Assembly (NCBI GenBank): GCA_028684405.1
Contig: JAQUGA010000007.1
Span: forward strand, 1-30,043
Length of the DNA: 30,043 nucleotides
Source of the DNA: Bacteroidales bacterium
GTDB lineage: Bacteria > Bacteroidota > Bacteroidia > Bacteroidales > WCHB1-69
Direction: 5' to 3'
Numbering within the stretch: the stretch's first letter is position 1; the number at the start of each line of letters is the position of its first letter. A program made the position numbers and the translations under genes. The notes beneath the pieces were generated by a model. The model was not told the DNA's origin, ran no database searches, and saw nothing but the letters and a program-made list of their open reading frames with translations. Positions 8,370 through 16,300 of this stretch are shown here, in pieces.

Positions 8370-9830
8370 CTAAGCAGGAATATTTTTCAAAGTTTCAACT
8401 AAATATTCCCAGAATTTCTGTACACTTTCAATGTCTACTTTCTCATCTGGAGAGTGAGGGAAACGTATGGTTGGTCCAAAAGAAATCATATCCCATTTTG
8501 GATAAATGCTTCCTAAAATACCACATTCTAAGCCAGCATGAATGGCTTTAATTTCGGGTGTTTTTCCAGTCATGTCTTCAAAAACCTTCAGCATTGTTTT
8601 TAAAATTGCTGAATTTGGATTGGGTTTCCAACCTGGATATGCACCCGTAAATTCAATATCAGCACCTGCTAAGTCAAATACAGCTTTCATTGCATTGGCT
8701 AAATCTTCTTTAGCAGTATCCACAGAACTACGCATCAAGCTATTTGCGACAAAAGTTCCATTTGCTGATTTAATAATGGCTAAATTACTTGATGTTTCCA
8801 CCAAGCCAGGCATAGCATCGCTCATTCTGATAACTCCATTTGGACAAGCATAAATAGCCTTAATAAAGCGGTCGCTTGCATCTGCATCAATTATATTTTT
8901 AGGCATTTCAGATGGTTCTACTTTAAATTTCATGTCGGGCTCAGTGGCCGATAGTTCGGATGAAATAATATCAAACAATCCAATAACTTCTTGTTTTAAT
9001 GCTTCAGAAGAGCCTTTTGGAGCAACAATCGTAGCAAAAGCTTCACGAGGAATTGCATTTCGCAAACTTCCACCTTCAATATTTGCCAAACGAATATCCA
9101 TTAATTTTTGAATTTCAGTGAGCAAACGAACGATAATTTTATTGGCATTTCCTCTGCCTAAAACAATGTCCATTCCTGAGTGTCCGCCTTTCAAACCAGA
9201 AACGCTGATTTTGTAAGCTTCCATATTAGCAGGAGTGGCTTCTGTAGAATATTTCATCGAAACATTTGCGTCTAAGCCACCTGCACAGCCAACATATAAT
9301 TCGCCATAATCTTCTGAATCGAGATTAAGCAAAATGTCGCCTTTTAAAATGGTGCCGTCAAGACCAAAAGCACCAGTCATGCCTGTTTCTTCATCGGTTG
9401 TGATAAGTAATTCTATCGGGCCATGAACGAGGTCTTTTGCCATAAGCACAGCCATTCCAGCAGCCACTCCAATGCCGTTATCGGCACCCAAAGTAGTTCC
9501 GTTGGCACGCACCCATCCGTCTTCACCAATAATGGTTTCGATGGGATCGGTTTTAAAATTATGAACTTTGTCCGAGTTTTTTTGAGGAACCATATCCATA
9601 TGTCCCTGTAAAATAACGCCTTTACGGTTTTCCATTCCAGGAGTAGCAGGCTTGCGGATAATAACGTTTCCAATACTATCTACGATGGTTTCTAAACCTA
9701 AGTTTTTTCCAAAATCTACAAAATATTGGCGAATTTTATCTTCATGTTTTGATGGATGCGGTATCTGCGTAATCGCATAAAAGCTCTCCCAAAGAGCATT
9801 TGGTTTTAGTTTTTTAATTTCTGAACCCAT
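8370..9830 (-). CDS. pepD: Aminoacyl-histidine dipeptidase (M20 family)
   Basis: Cytosolic zinc dipeptidase of the PepD (carnosinase-like) type, 486 residues, the usual length. Metal ligands and catalytic residues are visible in order: His77 and Asp79 in QGHMDMVPQ, Asp117 in LGADNGIG, Glu147/Glu148 in TTDEETGMTGA, Asp171 in LNLDSED, and the C-terminal His in HAGLECGIL. GGHSGMDI in the lid domain is typical of the family. It releases N-terminal residues from Xaa-His and other dipeptides, which fits a peptide-using organism. It stands alone: the next gene upstream on the same strand ends 373 bases away. Confidence 0.95.
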   Translation of the reverse strand: MGSEIKKLKPNALWESFYAITQIPHPSKHEDKIRQYFVDFGKNLGLETIVDSIGNVIIRKPATPGMENRKGVILQGHMDMVPQKNSDKVHNFKTDPIETIIGEDGWVRANGTTLGADNGIGVAAGMAVLMAKDLVHGPIELLITTDEETGMTGAFGLDGTILKGDILLNLDSEDYGELYVGCAGGLDANVSMKYSTEATPANMEAYKISVSGLKGGHSGMDIVLGRGNANKIIVRLLTEIQKLMDIRLANIEGGSLRNAIPREAFATIVAPKGSSEALKQEVIGLFDIISSELSATEPDMKFKVEPSEMPKNIIDADASDRFIKAIYACPNGVIRMSDAMPGLVETSSNLAIIKSANGTFVANSLMRSSVDTAKEDLANAMKAVFDLAGADIEFTGAYPGWKPNPNSAILKTMLKVFEDMTGKTPEIKAIHAGLECGILGSIYPKWDMISFGPTIRFPHSPDEKVDIESVQKFWEYLVETLKNIPA

Positions 9831-10079
9831 AATTTATGTTTTATTGTTTATACTAATTCTCGATAAATTTACAACTATTTTGAAGAAAAGTTCTATTCTA
9901 TATCTTAATTTTTATAAAAAGACCTTGTTAAGTTTTGTCTTCCCTCATCTTTTGGTCGCTCGAAAATGAATACTTTTTCCGAAACCTGACCACAGCGTCG
10001 GTGTTTTTTTTATAATCAACAAAGTTAAATACGTCTTACTCCCTGAAATTTGAATATTGCTGATTTTTTTGTAAATGTT
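9831..10079. other. Gene-free stretch between pepD and the inverted repeat
   Basis: About 250 AT-rich bases upstream of pepD with no coding potential that I can support. The only regulatory match is TAACTTTG on the - strand (10020-10027), a possible -7 box far (about 190 bases) from the pepD start, without a clear -33 partner. It continues into the inverted-repeat element at 10080-10208. Confidence 0.5.
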
Positions 10080-10208
10080 AGCAGTGGTTGTCTAGAATGT
10101 TCGAGTACGAGGCGTTTTTACCAAAATCTCCACGAGTTTACTCATGTAAATGATTGGAGGTTTTGGTAAAAAGAACGAAGTTATCGGACTTTATAGACAG
10201 CCACTACT
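10080..10208. repeat. Long imperfect inverted repeat (REP/MITE-like hairpin)
   Basis: Arms of 53 and 54 bases (10080-10132 and 10155-10208) flank a 22-base loop. The inner arms (TTTTTACCAAAATCTCCA against TGGAGGTTTTGGTAAAAA) match at 17 of 18 positions. The outer arms (AGCAGTGGTTGTCTA against TATAGACAGCCACTACT) match well, and the centre of each arm is degenerate. The loop can itself fold (AGTTTAC/GTAAAT). No transposase frame lies within it. The right end contains the TAG stop of the AsmA-like gene. It may act as a transcript-end hairpin or be a non-autonomous repeat; no second copy is visible in this window. Confidence 0.75.
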
Positions 10209-13035
10209 TGGTTTTTTGTTCCGCCTCCTTAACGATAAGGTCTGCTTCATCCTGAGCTTTTTTCAAAATTTGGTTGATTTTATTATCCGCTTCTTTATTG
10301 AGTTTGTCTGCTTTAGATTTTGCTTCATCATTAATTAGTTTTGCACTTTTTTCGGCGGCTATTTTTGCAATCGGGTTTTTGGCTTCTGCAATGATTTTTT
10401 TGCCTTGGGTGTCGGCTTCTTGAATTAATAGATCTCCGGCTCTTTTCGCCTCCGCTCTAGCGGCATCGGCTTTGGTTCGGGCATCTGCCATAATAGCATC
10501 GGCTTTTTTCTTCGCTTCGGCAATTGCTTTTGAAGCTCCTTCCTTGACCGTAGTAATAAGCTCTTGCTTCACCTCTTCAACTTTTTCTTTAACTTGCTCT
10601 TTTTCATCATCAATCAAGTTGGTGGCTTTGTCCTTTAAACCCGTTTTGAAAATAGGATTTGTAAAGGTTCCAATAATTTGAACATCAAATTTTATCTTTT
10701 CATTTAGATTTATTTTGACTCCTTTTTGTTGTGCTTTTCCTGTTAGTGAATTGACAAAATCGTTGGTTGCGTTGCCAAAAGCTTTACGTGGGATTTCGAT
10801 GGCCAATACGTAGTCTAAACTCTGGTCCAAACGGCTAAAACCAGATACATTAACATTCGTGTCTTCGTATTTGATGTTGAAAGGTTCGACACTGAGTTTG
10901 CCATCTTTAATCAAATACTGAACCGCTAAATTCGCTAAATTCAGCTGTTTGAAAGCGGCAATTTTAGTCTCTTTTGCCAATTTTGCCATCATGTCTGAAC
11001 CAATTATGGATACAGATTTGGTGTTGATGGAACCTTTGGAGTTTACAGTTTCAAGTTTGGGACTTAAGTCTTTATTTAGATCTGCATCAAGATTAATCGT
11101 GCCTGAAAATTTCCCTTTGGCGTTTTCAGCAATAGGAGCAAACTTTTGAACAATCTCAAAAGAATTCCACACTTTCTGAAAATCAATTTGGTTTAAATTC
11201 AAATTAAATCCGATTTTTGGTAACACTTGTGCAGAAGAATAAAAACCATTCATTACGGTTTCTCCGTCGAACAAGTCAAATCGCAAATTTTTCAATTCTG
11301 CTTTTTGATCTCTAACAATAATGTCTCCCCGCATATTAGCAAGTTCAATATCGTCATAAATGAGCTTTTTGAAATTGGAAGTAAGCGTAAAATCAATGTT
11401 TTTCGGAATGTCAAATGCTTCCATTGGAGTTGATTCGGTGGCTTCGGTTTCTGTTTGCAAACTCTCTTCTGTAGCTAAAAACGGATTGGTATTGAAATAA
11501 TTTGAATTTGTTGTGAAACGTCCTATTAATGGAGCTTTATCGAAAAAGTAGTCCAATATATTGTCAAGTCTTCCTTTTACTGAAATGTCGCTTTCTTCTA
11601 TTTTTATTTGCAAATCTGTCAATTCTGCATATTTTGGCGAAAAAGCCAATTTGCCATAGGGAATATGTAGTCCTTTTGGCATGTCTTTGTCGCTGTAAAA
11701 CAAATCTTTAATCTCTAGTAAGCCATCAGCCACAAATTTTTCGTATTGCTCTTTTTCAATCATCGAGTAACGCCCTTTAAAGACGATGTCTGCATTTAGC
11801 AGTCCGTCTATTTTTTGTCCTTCTTCAAGCGGATAAAAAGAGTTAATCGTTTTAAAATCAAGTTTCCCTTTGGCAGAGAAATCAATATTTGGGTCGCTAA
11901 TGGGAGTGCTTACAAATAATTTCATGGCAATGGGATTTCCAGCCATTTTTAGAGCAAAGTTTTTAACATCAATAATAGTATTGTCGGCACTTCCGCCTTT
12001 ATTGGAGATTTTTGCATCCATAAATATATCATTTACCGATTGTGGTAAATCGGGATATTTAAACATCCCATTTTTTACATTAAGTTGTAAGCCAAATTCT
12101 GGTAAATTCAGAGAATCGTAAATTCCTTTCGCATGTCCCAAAAAAGCAAATTCTCCTTTGGTTTCAATGTCGTCAAATTCTTTTGCGTAGATGGCTGGTA
12201 CCATCGACAAAAGATGTTTAAACTCGGTAGAAGGGGTGGAAAATTTCAAATCCATGTCATAGTTTTCATCATTCATTTGAAACCAACCTTCAAAATTCAT
12301 AAGCAATTCGTTGATTTTTATATTGTTGTCCAAAAAGTCAAACTTCCATGTGTCCATATTTGCATCCATGTCAAAATCGGAAGAGAAATTTGCTTTGCTT
12401 AAATAGGGGATTCCTTCATAAATCATACTGACCGATTCGGCCGTAGTTTTTGTTCTGATTTTGGTCACTGATTCTGTTAAATTGCCTCTCAAACGATGAT
12501 TTAAACCCGAAATCTCCATGGTGAAATCCATCTCATCATCTTTATATTTAATGTATGAGTCTTTTATGCTGATGTTTTTTAAAGCAACTGCAAACTTCGT
12601 AGGTTCTGCGTCTTCTTCTGGCATTTCTTCCGAAGGTTTCACAATGTCCCAATTGGCTCTGCCATCTTTTAAAACAATGGCATTAATACGTGCTCCCTTT
12701 ATATCGATCGATTTAATTTCGTATTCATCGCCTTTAAAAACGCTCATTAAGTTAATGCGAAATCCAAAATTATCAACAAACATTAGTGTGTCATTTCCAA
12801 ACTCATTAATTCCTTTTACGGAGAATTTTTTCAACTCCAATTTAAAGTCTGGAAAGCTTTTTATCAGCGAGAAACTAAAGGAGTTCCAATTGACTTCTGC
12901 ATTGATGGTTTTGTTGATTTCTGTTTTTACCGTTTCAATGACTTTATTCTTAAAAATAAATGGTAAAACAATGATTGTTATCAAAATAGCAAAAAATACG
13001 CTAAGTGATATAATAATAACTTTTTTCTTTTTCAT
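10204..13035 (-). CDS. AsmA-like envelope protein with long coiled-coil tail
   Basis: A 943-residue protein. One N-terminal membrane helix (about 4-25, after MKKKK) is followed by a long beta-rich body with AsmA-family features: N-terminal FSLIKSFPDFKLELKKFSVKG, and a C-terminal AsmA_2-like segment around KGSINTKSVSIIGSDMMAKL and DYVLAIEIPRKAFGN. AsmA/TamB-type proteins are inner-membrane-anchored periplasmic bridges implicated in lipid traffic or outer-membrane assembly. The last 146 residues or so (798-943) are unusual: Ala/Lys/Glu-rich with repeated A-x-A-x-x-K-A-D and E-A units, predicted long helix or coiled coil. The frame opens at a TTG (13068), but a -7 box covers that codon, so ATG 13035 is chosen. 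The stop codon lies inside the inverted repeat. Confidence 0.85.
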   Translation of the reverse strand: MKKKKVIIISLSVFFAILITIIVLPFIFKNKVIETVKTEINKTINAEVNWNSFSFSLIKSFPDFKLELKKFSVKGINEFGNDTLMFVDNFGFRINLMSVFKGDEYEIKSIDIKGARINAIVLKDGRANWDIVKPSEEMPEEDAEPTKFAVALKNISIKDSYIKYKDDEMDFTMEISGLNHRLRGNLTESVTKIRTKTTAESVSMIYEGIPYLSKANFSSDFDMDANMDTWKFDFLDNNIKINELLMNFEGWFQMNDENYDMDLKFSTPSTEFKHLLSMVPAIYAKEFDDIETKGEFAFLGHAKGIYDSLNLPEFGLQLNVKNGMFKYPDLPQSVNDIFMDAKISNKGGSADNTIIDVKNFALKMAGNPIAMKLFVSTPISDPNIDFSAKGKLDFKTINSFYPLEEGQKIDGLLNADIVFKGRYSMIEKEQYEKFVADGLLEIKDLFYSDKDMPKGLHIPYGKLAFSPKYAELTDLQIKIEESDISVKGRLDNILDYFFDKAPLIGRFTTNSNYFNTNPFLATEESLQTETEATESTPMEAFDIPKNIDFTLTSNFKKLIYDDIELANMRGDIIVRDQKAELKNLRFDLFDGETVMNGFYSSAQVLPKIGFNLNLNQIDFQKVWNSFEIVQKFAPIAENAKGKFSGTINLDADLNKDLSPKLETVNSKGSINTKSVSIIGSDMMAKLAKETKIAAFKQLNLANLAVQYLIKDGKLSVEPFNIKYEDTNVNVSGFSRLDQSLDYVLAIEIPRKAFGNATNDFVNSLTGKAQQKGVKINLNEKIKFDVQIIGTFTNPIFKTGLKDKATNLIDDEKEQVKEKVEEVKQELITTVKEGASKAIAEAKKKADAIMADARTKADAARAEAKRAGDLLIQEADTQGKKIIAEAKNPIAKIAAEKSAKLINDEAKSKADKLNKEADNKINQILKKAQDEADLIVKEAEQKTK

Positions 13036-13065
13036 ACGTTGATTAGTTTGCGTTTGTGTAACAAA

Positions 13066-13073
13066 CAAAGATA
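13066..13073 (-). promoter_or_regulatory. Candidate -7 box of the AsmA-like gene
   Basis: TATCTTTG on the - strand matches TAnnTTTG and ends 30 bases before the ATG at 13035. It overlaps the alternative TTG start at 13068, arguing against that start. No clear -33 TTG is seen at the normal spacing. Confidence 0.45.
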
Positions 13074-13119
13074 ATCAATATTTGTTTTCGAGAAATCAGA
13101 AATTGAGTTAATTCTTTAC

Positions 13120-13164
13120 AAAACAATAGAGGGAGAAAATATAATTCTCTCCCTCTATTGTTTT
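13120..13164 (-). terminator. Terminator after nrfA
   Basis: Perfect 17-bp stem (13120-13136 with 13148-13164, core AATAGAGGGAGA) and an 11-base loop, 16 bases after the nrfA stop. On the - strand it is followed by a T run. It separates the nrf operon from the AsmA-like gene downstream. Confidence 0.88.
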
Positions 13165-13179
13165 TCGATATTATTATTT

Positions 13180-14691
13180 TTATCCAATTCTTTTAGGCTC
13201 GGGCATTTTATTTTGACGTTCTTGTCCTTTTTTCAACCATTCGGGCAAGCGTGTTTTTTTCCACTCTTCTTTTTCTTGTTTTAGTTTAACGGGGTCGAGT
13301 CCCAAAAATCTTTGTGCTTTTTCTTTTGTGCTAATATCTGGCATTTTTACCTCTTCGTGATATCCTAATTTTCCTAAAAGACGGGCTATTTCAACACGAG
13401 CATTCGATGCTTTTTTCATTCCATCCGAAATAATTCTTAAACATTCCAGAGGTGCATGGAAAGAACCGCCATGACTTGCTGCTACGAAATCCCAACGCCA
13501 TTGTGCTTGGCGGATATATTGTTGTATGGGTTTCATTTGTGCTGCGCTGGCTCCTTTTTCAATTGCAAAACCGGCTTCAATATGAGCTTTTACGATTAAA
13601 TCTTCCAAAAGAATCTTTTGTTCATAAACTTTATCTTGGCGGTCGTAAACATTTTTGATAAGCTCTTCTTTGGTCTCTCGGTGACAAACCATGCAGGAAT
13701 TTTCGATATTGTTTAGCGGACTTTGAATTTTATGATCGGTAAGCTTCTGACTGCCTTCGGTTTTGTATGGCATATGACAATCGGCACAGCTCACATTTCT
13801 TTGATAATGAACGCCGTGTCTGAAAATTTCATAATCCGGGTGTTGAGCTTTCAACATAGGAGTTTGACTAATTGGATGCGTCCAGTCTGAAAACCCAATT
13901 TCATCGTAATAGGCTTCCATATCTTCCATATTCAATCCTTTGTCCCATGGAAATGTTACATATTTACCGTCGCCTTTAAAATAATACTCAACGTGACATT
14001 GTGCACAAGCCATGGTTCGCATTTCGTTTAAAGTGAATTTCTTATAATCTATGCCTATTCTTTGTTTTGCTTCCATCAAAGGAATTTGAAAAATTCTTAG
14101 ATGTTGTGTTTTAGGATCGTGGCAATTGGCACAGCCAATAGGATTTAGTATTTGAGGAATCATTTTCGACCATTTGGAATTGTAGAACTCCTTGGCTCCA
14201 ATTTCTTTATACATTCTCGGAACGTCGGGACCTTTGCACGTCCAGCAGCTGGCGTTTTGAGGGCCATCATTATCCGTTTGAGGCGTTCCTGTTCGCAATG
14301 TATTGTGAACGTCGTCTATTGCATAGACGTGCCCTCTGGGCTGATTATAATCCATGGCAAAGGCGTATCCGCCAAATAAGATAACGATTCTTGGATCTTC
14401 GCCCAAAACATCTCTAAAAGAACTTCCGTTGTGTTTAGAGCTAAAACTCGTGTCTGCCATTTGTTGATACGTGGCATATTCTCTGGGATAGGCTTTGCCC
14501 CACATTTCATTTCGAGGTTCAAATTCCGACAAATCATATTGTGGAACATTCAAAACGGTTGCTTCTGTTCTCCGTTGAATAATGGTGGAAGCAAACAGTC
14601 CCAAAACAAATACGACTCCGATGGTTCCAAAAAATAAAATCCATCCAACAAATGGTTTTTCACTAACTATCTTATTAATATTAAATTTCAT
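13180..14691 (-). CDS. nrfA: Cytochrome c nitrite reductase, pentaheme catalytic subunit
   Basis: Periplasmic enzyme that reduces nitrite to ammonium with six electrons. The 503-residue protein has an N-terminal membrane/signal helix (about 13-38) and five heme sites: the diagnostic catalytic CWTCK (149-153, lysine-ligated) and four CxxCH at 187, 229, 302 and 333. Tyr236 (in QCHVEYYF) and His272 (in THPISQTP) fit the conserved active-site Tyr and His. The 521-residue open frame begins with codons overlapping the end of nrfH; ATG 14691, 17 bases after the nrfH stop, gives a normal signal-anchor N-terminus. Electrons come from menaquinol through NrfH, encoded just upstream. No nitrate reductase gene is nearby. 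Confidence 0.96.
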   Translation of the reverse strand: MKFNINKIVSEKPFVGWILFFGTIGVVFVLGLFASTIIQRRTEATVLNVPQYDLSEFEPRNEMWGKAYPREYATYQQMADTSFSSKHNGSSFRDVLGEDPRIVILFGGYAFAMDYNQPRGHVYAIDDVHNTLRTGTPQTDNDGPQNASCWTCKGPDVPRMYKEIGAKEFYNSKWSKMIPQILNPIGCANCHDPKTQHLRIFQIPLMEAKQRIGIDYKKFTLNEMRTMACAQCHVEYYFKGDGKYVTFPWDKGLNMEDMEAYYDEIGFSDWTHPISQTPMLKAQHPDYEIFRHGVHYQRNVSCADCHMPYKTEGSQKLTDHKIQSPLNNIENSCMVCHRETKEELIKNVYDRQDKVYEQKILLEDLIVKAHIEAGFAIEKGASAAQMKPIQQYIRQAQWRWDFVAASHGGSFHAPLECLRIISDGMKKASNARVEIARLLGKLGYHEEVKMPDISTKEKAQRFLGLDPVKLKQEKEEWKKTRLPEWLKKGQERQNKMPEPKRIG

Positions 14692-14708
14692 GTCTATGTT
14701 TTTAATAA

Positions 14709-15308
14709 TTATTTCATTTTTAATCCGGTCATTTTTTGCAGCCATTTTGGTACAGGCGACTTTGGTACAGGCACTTGAACATACGGCATGGAAGAAAGGC
14801 TTTTCACCCTACCATGAGGCACTTCGCGATGGCAATCCCAACATTGTTTTCCTTCTCCGTGGGTGGTTTGTTTGTATGTGACAGCCGTTCCAACGCGTTG
14901 GTTCAATTGTTCGTGACAACGGATGCAGTTTTCTTGCACAACCGTTCTGCCAGGGGGCAACATGCGTATCGATTGATCATAGCCACGAATTGTAAAAATG
15001 GCAGAATGACGCAATCCGTCCATGGCTTTAAAATAATAGCCGCGGAAAAAGTTGTCTTGGGGTACATGACAGTCGTTGCACGTGGCTCTTTGCCCATGAG
15101 ATGAATGTCTCCATGTTGTGTATTCAGGAGTCATAATGTGGCAATTAATGCAGGTTTCAGGGGCATCGGACAAGTACGACCACGCCCTGGAAATATAAAA
15201 TATATAAATCCCCATACCAGTTATAACTCCCAGTAAAATAATGACGGGCAACCGCCATTTTAAGGGGGGATACAGATTTGCTATTAGTTTTCGTAAAAAT
15301 TTAACCAT
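14709..15308 (-). CDS. nrfH: Cytochrome c nitrite reductase, tetraheme quinol-oxidising subunit
   Basis: Membrane-anchored NapC/NirT-family cytochrome that oxidises menaquinol and passes electrons to NrfA. The 199-residue protein has one N-terminal helix (about 18-42) and four CxxCH heme sites at 53, 77, 128 and 156. The first is CINCHIM: the CxxCHxM arrangement whose Met (Met59) ligates heme 1 in known NrfH. A basic, proline-rich C-terminal extension (about 160-199) is longer than in Desulfovibrio NrfH (family comparison from memory). ATG 15308 (MVKFLRK) is chosen; an ATG at 15326 and a TTG at 15335 are alternatives but lie within or upstream of a promoter-like box. The nrfHA order is the usual one. 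Confidence 0.95.
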   Translation of the reverse strand: MVKFLRKLIANLYPPLKWRLPVIILLGVITGMGIYIFYISRAWSYLSDAPETCINCHIMTPEYTTWRHSSHGQRATCNDCHVPQDNFFRGYYFKAMDGLRHSAIFTIRGYDQSIRMLPPGRTVVQENCIRCHEQLNQRVGTAVTYKQTTHGEGKQCWDCHREVPHGRVKSLSSMPYVQVPVPKSPVPKWLQKMTGLKMK

Positions 15309-15312
15309 GTTG

Positions 15313-15342
15313 CAAATATAATTCATGAAAACCAAAAGTCAA
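15313..15342 (-). promoter_or_regulatory. nrfH: Candidate nrfHA promoter
   Basis: On the - strand TTG (15342-15340), a 19-base spacer and TATATTTG (15320-15313). Both boxes and spacing fit the Bacteroidota promoter, but the -7 box ends only 4 bases before the nrfH ATG, so transcription would start at or near the start codon. Confidence 0.45.
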
Positions 15343-15403
15343 TACCTAAAGCTAATTTAGGTACATTCTAAATAATGACTGGATTTTGGTTTCGGAGCTA
15401 GGC

Positions 15404-16207
15404 TTAGCCCTGAGTAATAATACTAATTTTTTTTTCTAAAAACTCAAATATTTCATTTTCAAAATCAATAGGATTTTCCGAATGCAACCAATGTCCTGCT
15501 TTTGGAATTTCAACGATTTCAGAATTTAAAAAGTTTTCGGAAATAATTTGTCTGTCTTCTTCATTTATATAATCAGATTCAGCTCCTTTTAAAAAGAGTG
15601 CTGGAACTTGATGAGGTGAATCGTAATCAACCTTACCAATTAATCTATCCAAATATAAGTCGATGGCTTCCAAATTAATTTTCCATGAAAATGTATTTTC
15701 AGCATTTCGTTTGATGTTTTTCAAAACAAATTGAGCGAGACGTTGAGATGGAATTTTTTCTGAAAAATAATTTTCAATTTCTTTTCGGTCTGAAAAACTT
15801 TCCAAAGGAGTATTTTTCATCATATATAAAAGTTCAACATGATGATATTTCATTTCATGACTTCGCATGCCCATATCTGCAATGATGACTGACTTCACAT
15901 CTTTTGAAACAGGTTCTTTGAGGTAGTTTAAAATTATTTTTCCACCCAAAGAATGTCCCATTAATATTGGGTTTTCAATATTGTTTGTATCCAAGAATTC
16001 CGCTAAATCATCAATTAATGCTTCCATTGAAAAAACAGGATGATGTCCGGAGCGACCATGATTTCTTAAATCGAGTGAATATACAGCCACTGGCAAACGT
16101 TCGGATATGTTTTTGCTAAACAGCATCCAATTGTCAGAATTGCCAAAAAGACCGTGAATTAAAACCAAGGGTATTCCATTGCCATATTTTTTGAAATAGA
16201 GATTCAT
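15404..16207 (-). CDS. Alpha/beta-fold hydrolase (YbfF-like esterase)
   Basis: A 267-residue cytosolic alpha/beta hydrolase. Oxyanion-hole motif LIHGLFGNSDNW (16-27), nucleophile elbow GHSLGG with Ser86, probable acid Asp212 (GAESDYI) and His239 in KAGHWLHSENP complete the triad. The sequence around DLRNHGRSGHHPVFSMEALIDDL resembles the YbfF/acyl-CoA esterase branch. The substrate cannot be told from sequence. It lies upstream of nrfHA on the same strand, but a 95-base gap with its own promoter-like box makes a shared function unlikely. It is divergent from the next gene. Confidence 0.88.
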   Translation of the reverse strand: MNLYFKKYGNGIPLVLIHGLFGNSDNWMLFSKNISERLPVAVYSLDLRNHGRSGHHPVFSMEALIDDLAEFLDTNNIENPILMGHSLGGKIILNYLKEPVSKDVKSVIIADMGMRSHEMKYHHVELLYMMKNTPLESFSDRKEIENYFSEKIPSQRLAQFVLKNIKRNAENTFSWKINLEAIDLYLDRLIGKVDYDSPHQVPALFLKGAESDYINEEDRQIISENFLNSEIVEIPKAGHWLHSENPIDFENEIFEFLEKKISIITQG

Positions 16208-16226
16208 GTTTTTTTTAATGAGTTTA

Positions 16227-16256
16227 CAAATATAAAAGATTCTTTTCGTATTTTTG
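16227..16256. promoter_or_regulatory. Divergent promoter pair
   Basis: Two back-to-back -7 boxes: TATATTTG on the - strand (16227-16234) for the hydrolase and TATTTTTG on the + strand (16249-16256) for the SDR gene, with 14 bases between. Their -33 regions would overlap the opposite promoter, so the two genes probably compete or are co-regulated. No clear -33 TTG is present for either. Confidence 0.45.
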
Positions 16257-16300
16257 TTTTTAAGAATGAATATAAACTTTAATAACGCTAAATACTATCT

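Noticed and set aside
9960..10012. Possible hairpin CCGA...TCGG followed by a T run
   Set aside because: Only four base pairs with a loop of 15 bases or more, and no + strand gene upstream to terminate.
12518..13042. 174-codon + strand frame opposite the AsmA-like gene
   Set aside because: Antisense shadow: low-complexity hydrophobic product, while the - strand frame has clear AsmA features and a signal anchor.
14736..15104. 122-codon + strand frame opposite nrfH
   Set aside because: Shadow of the heme-binding nrfH frame, which has four CxxCH motifs.
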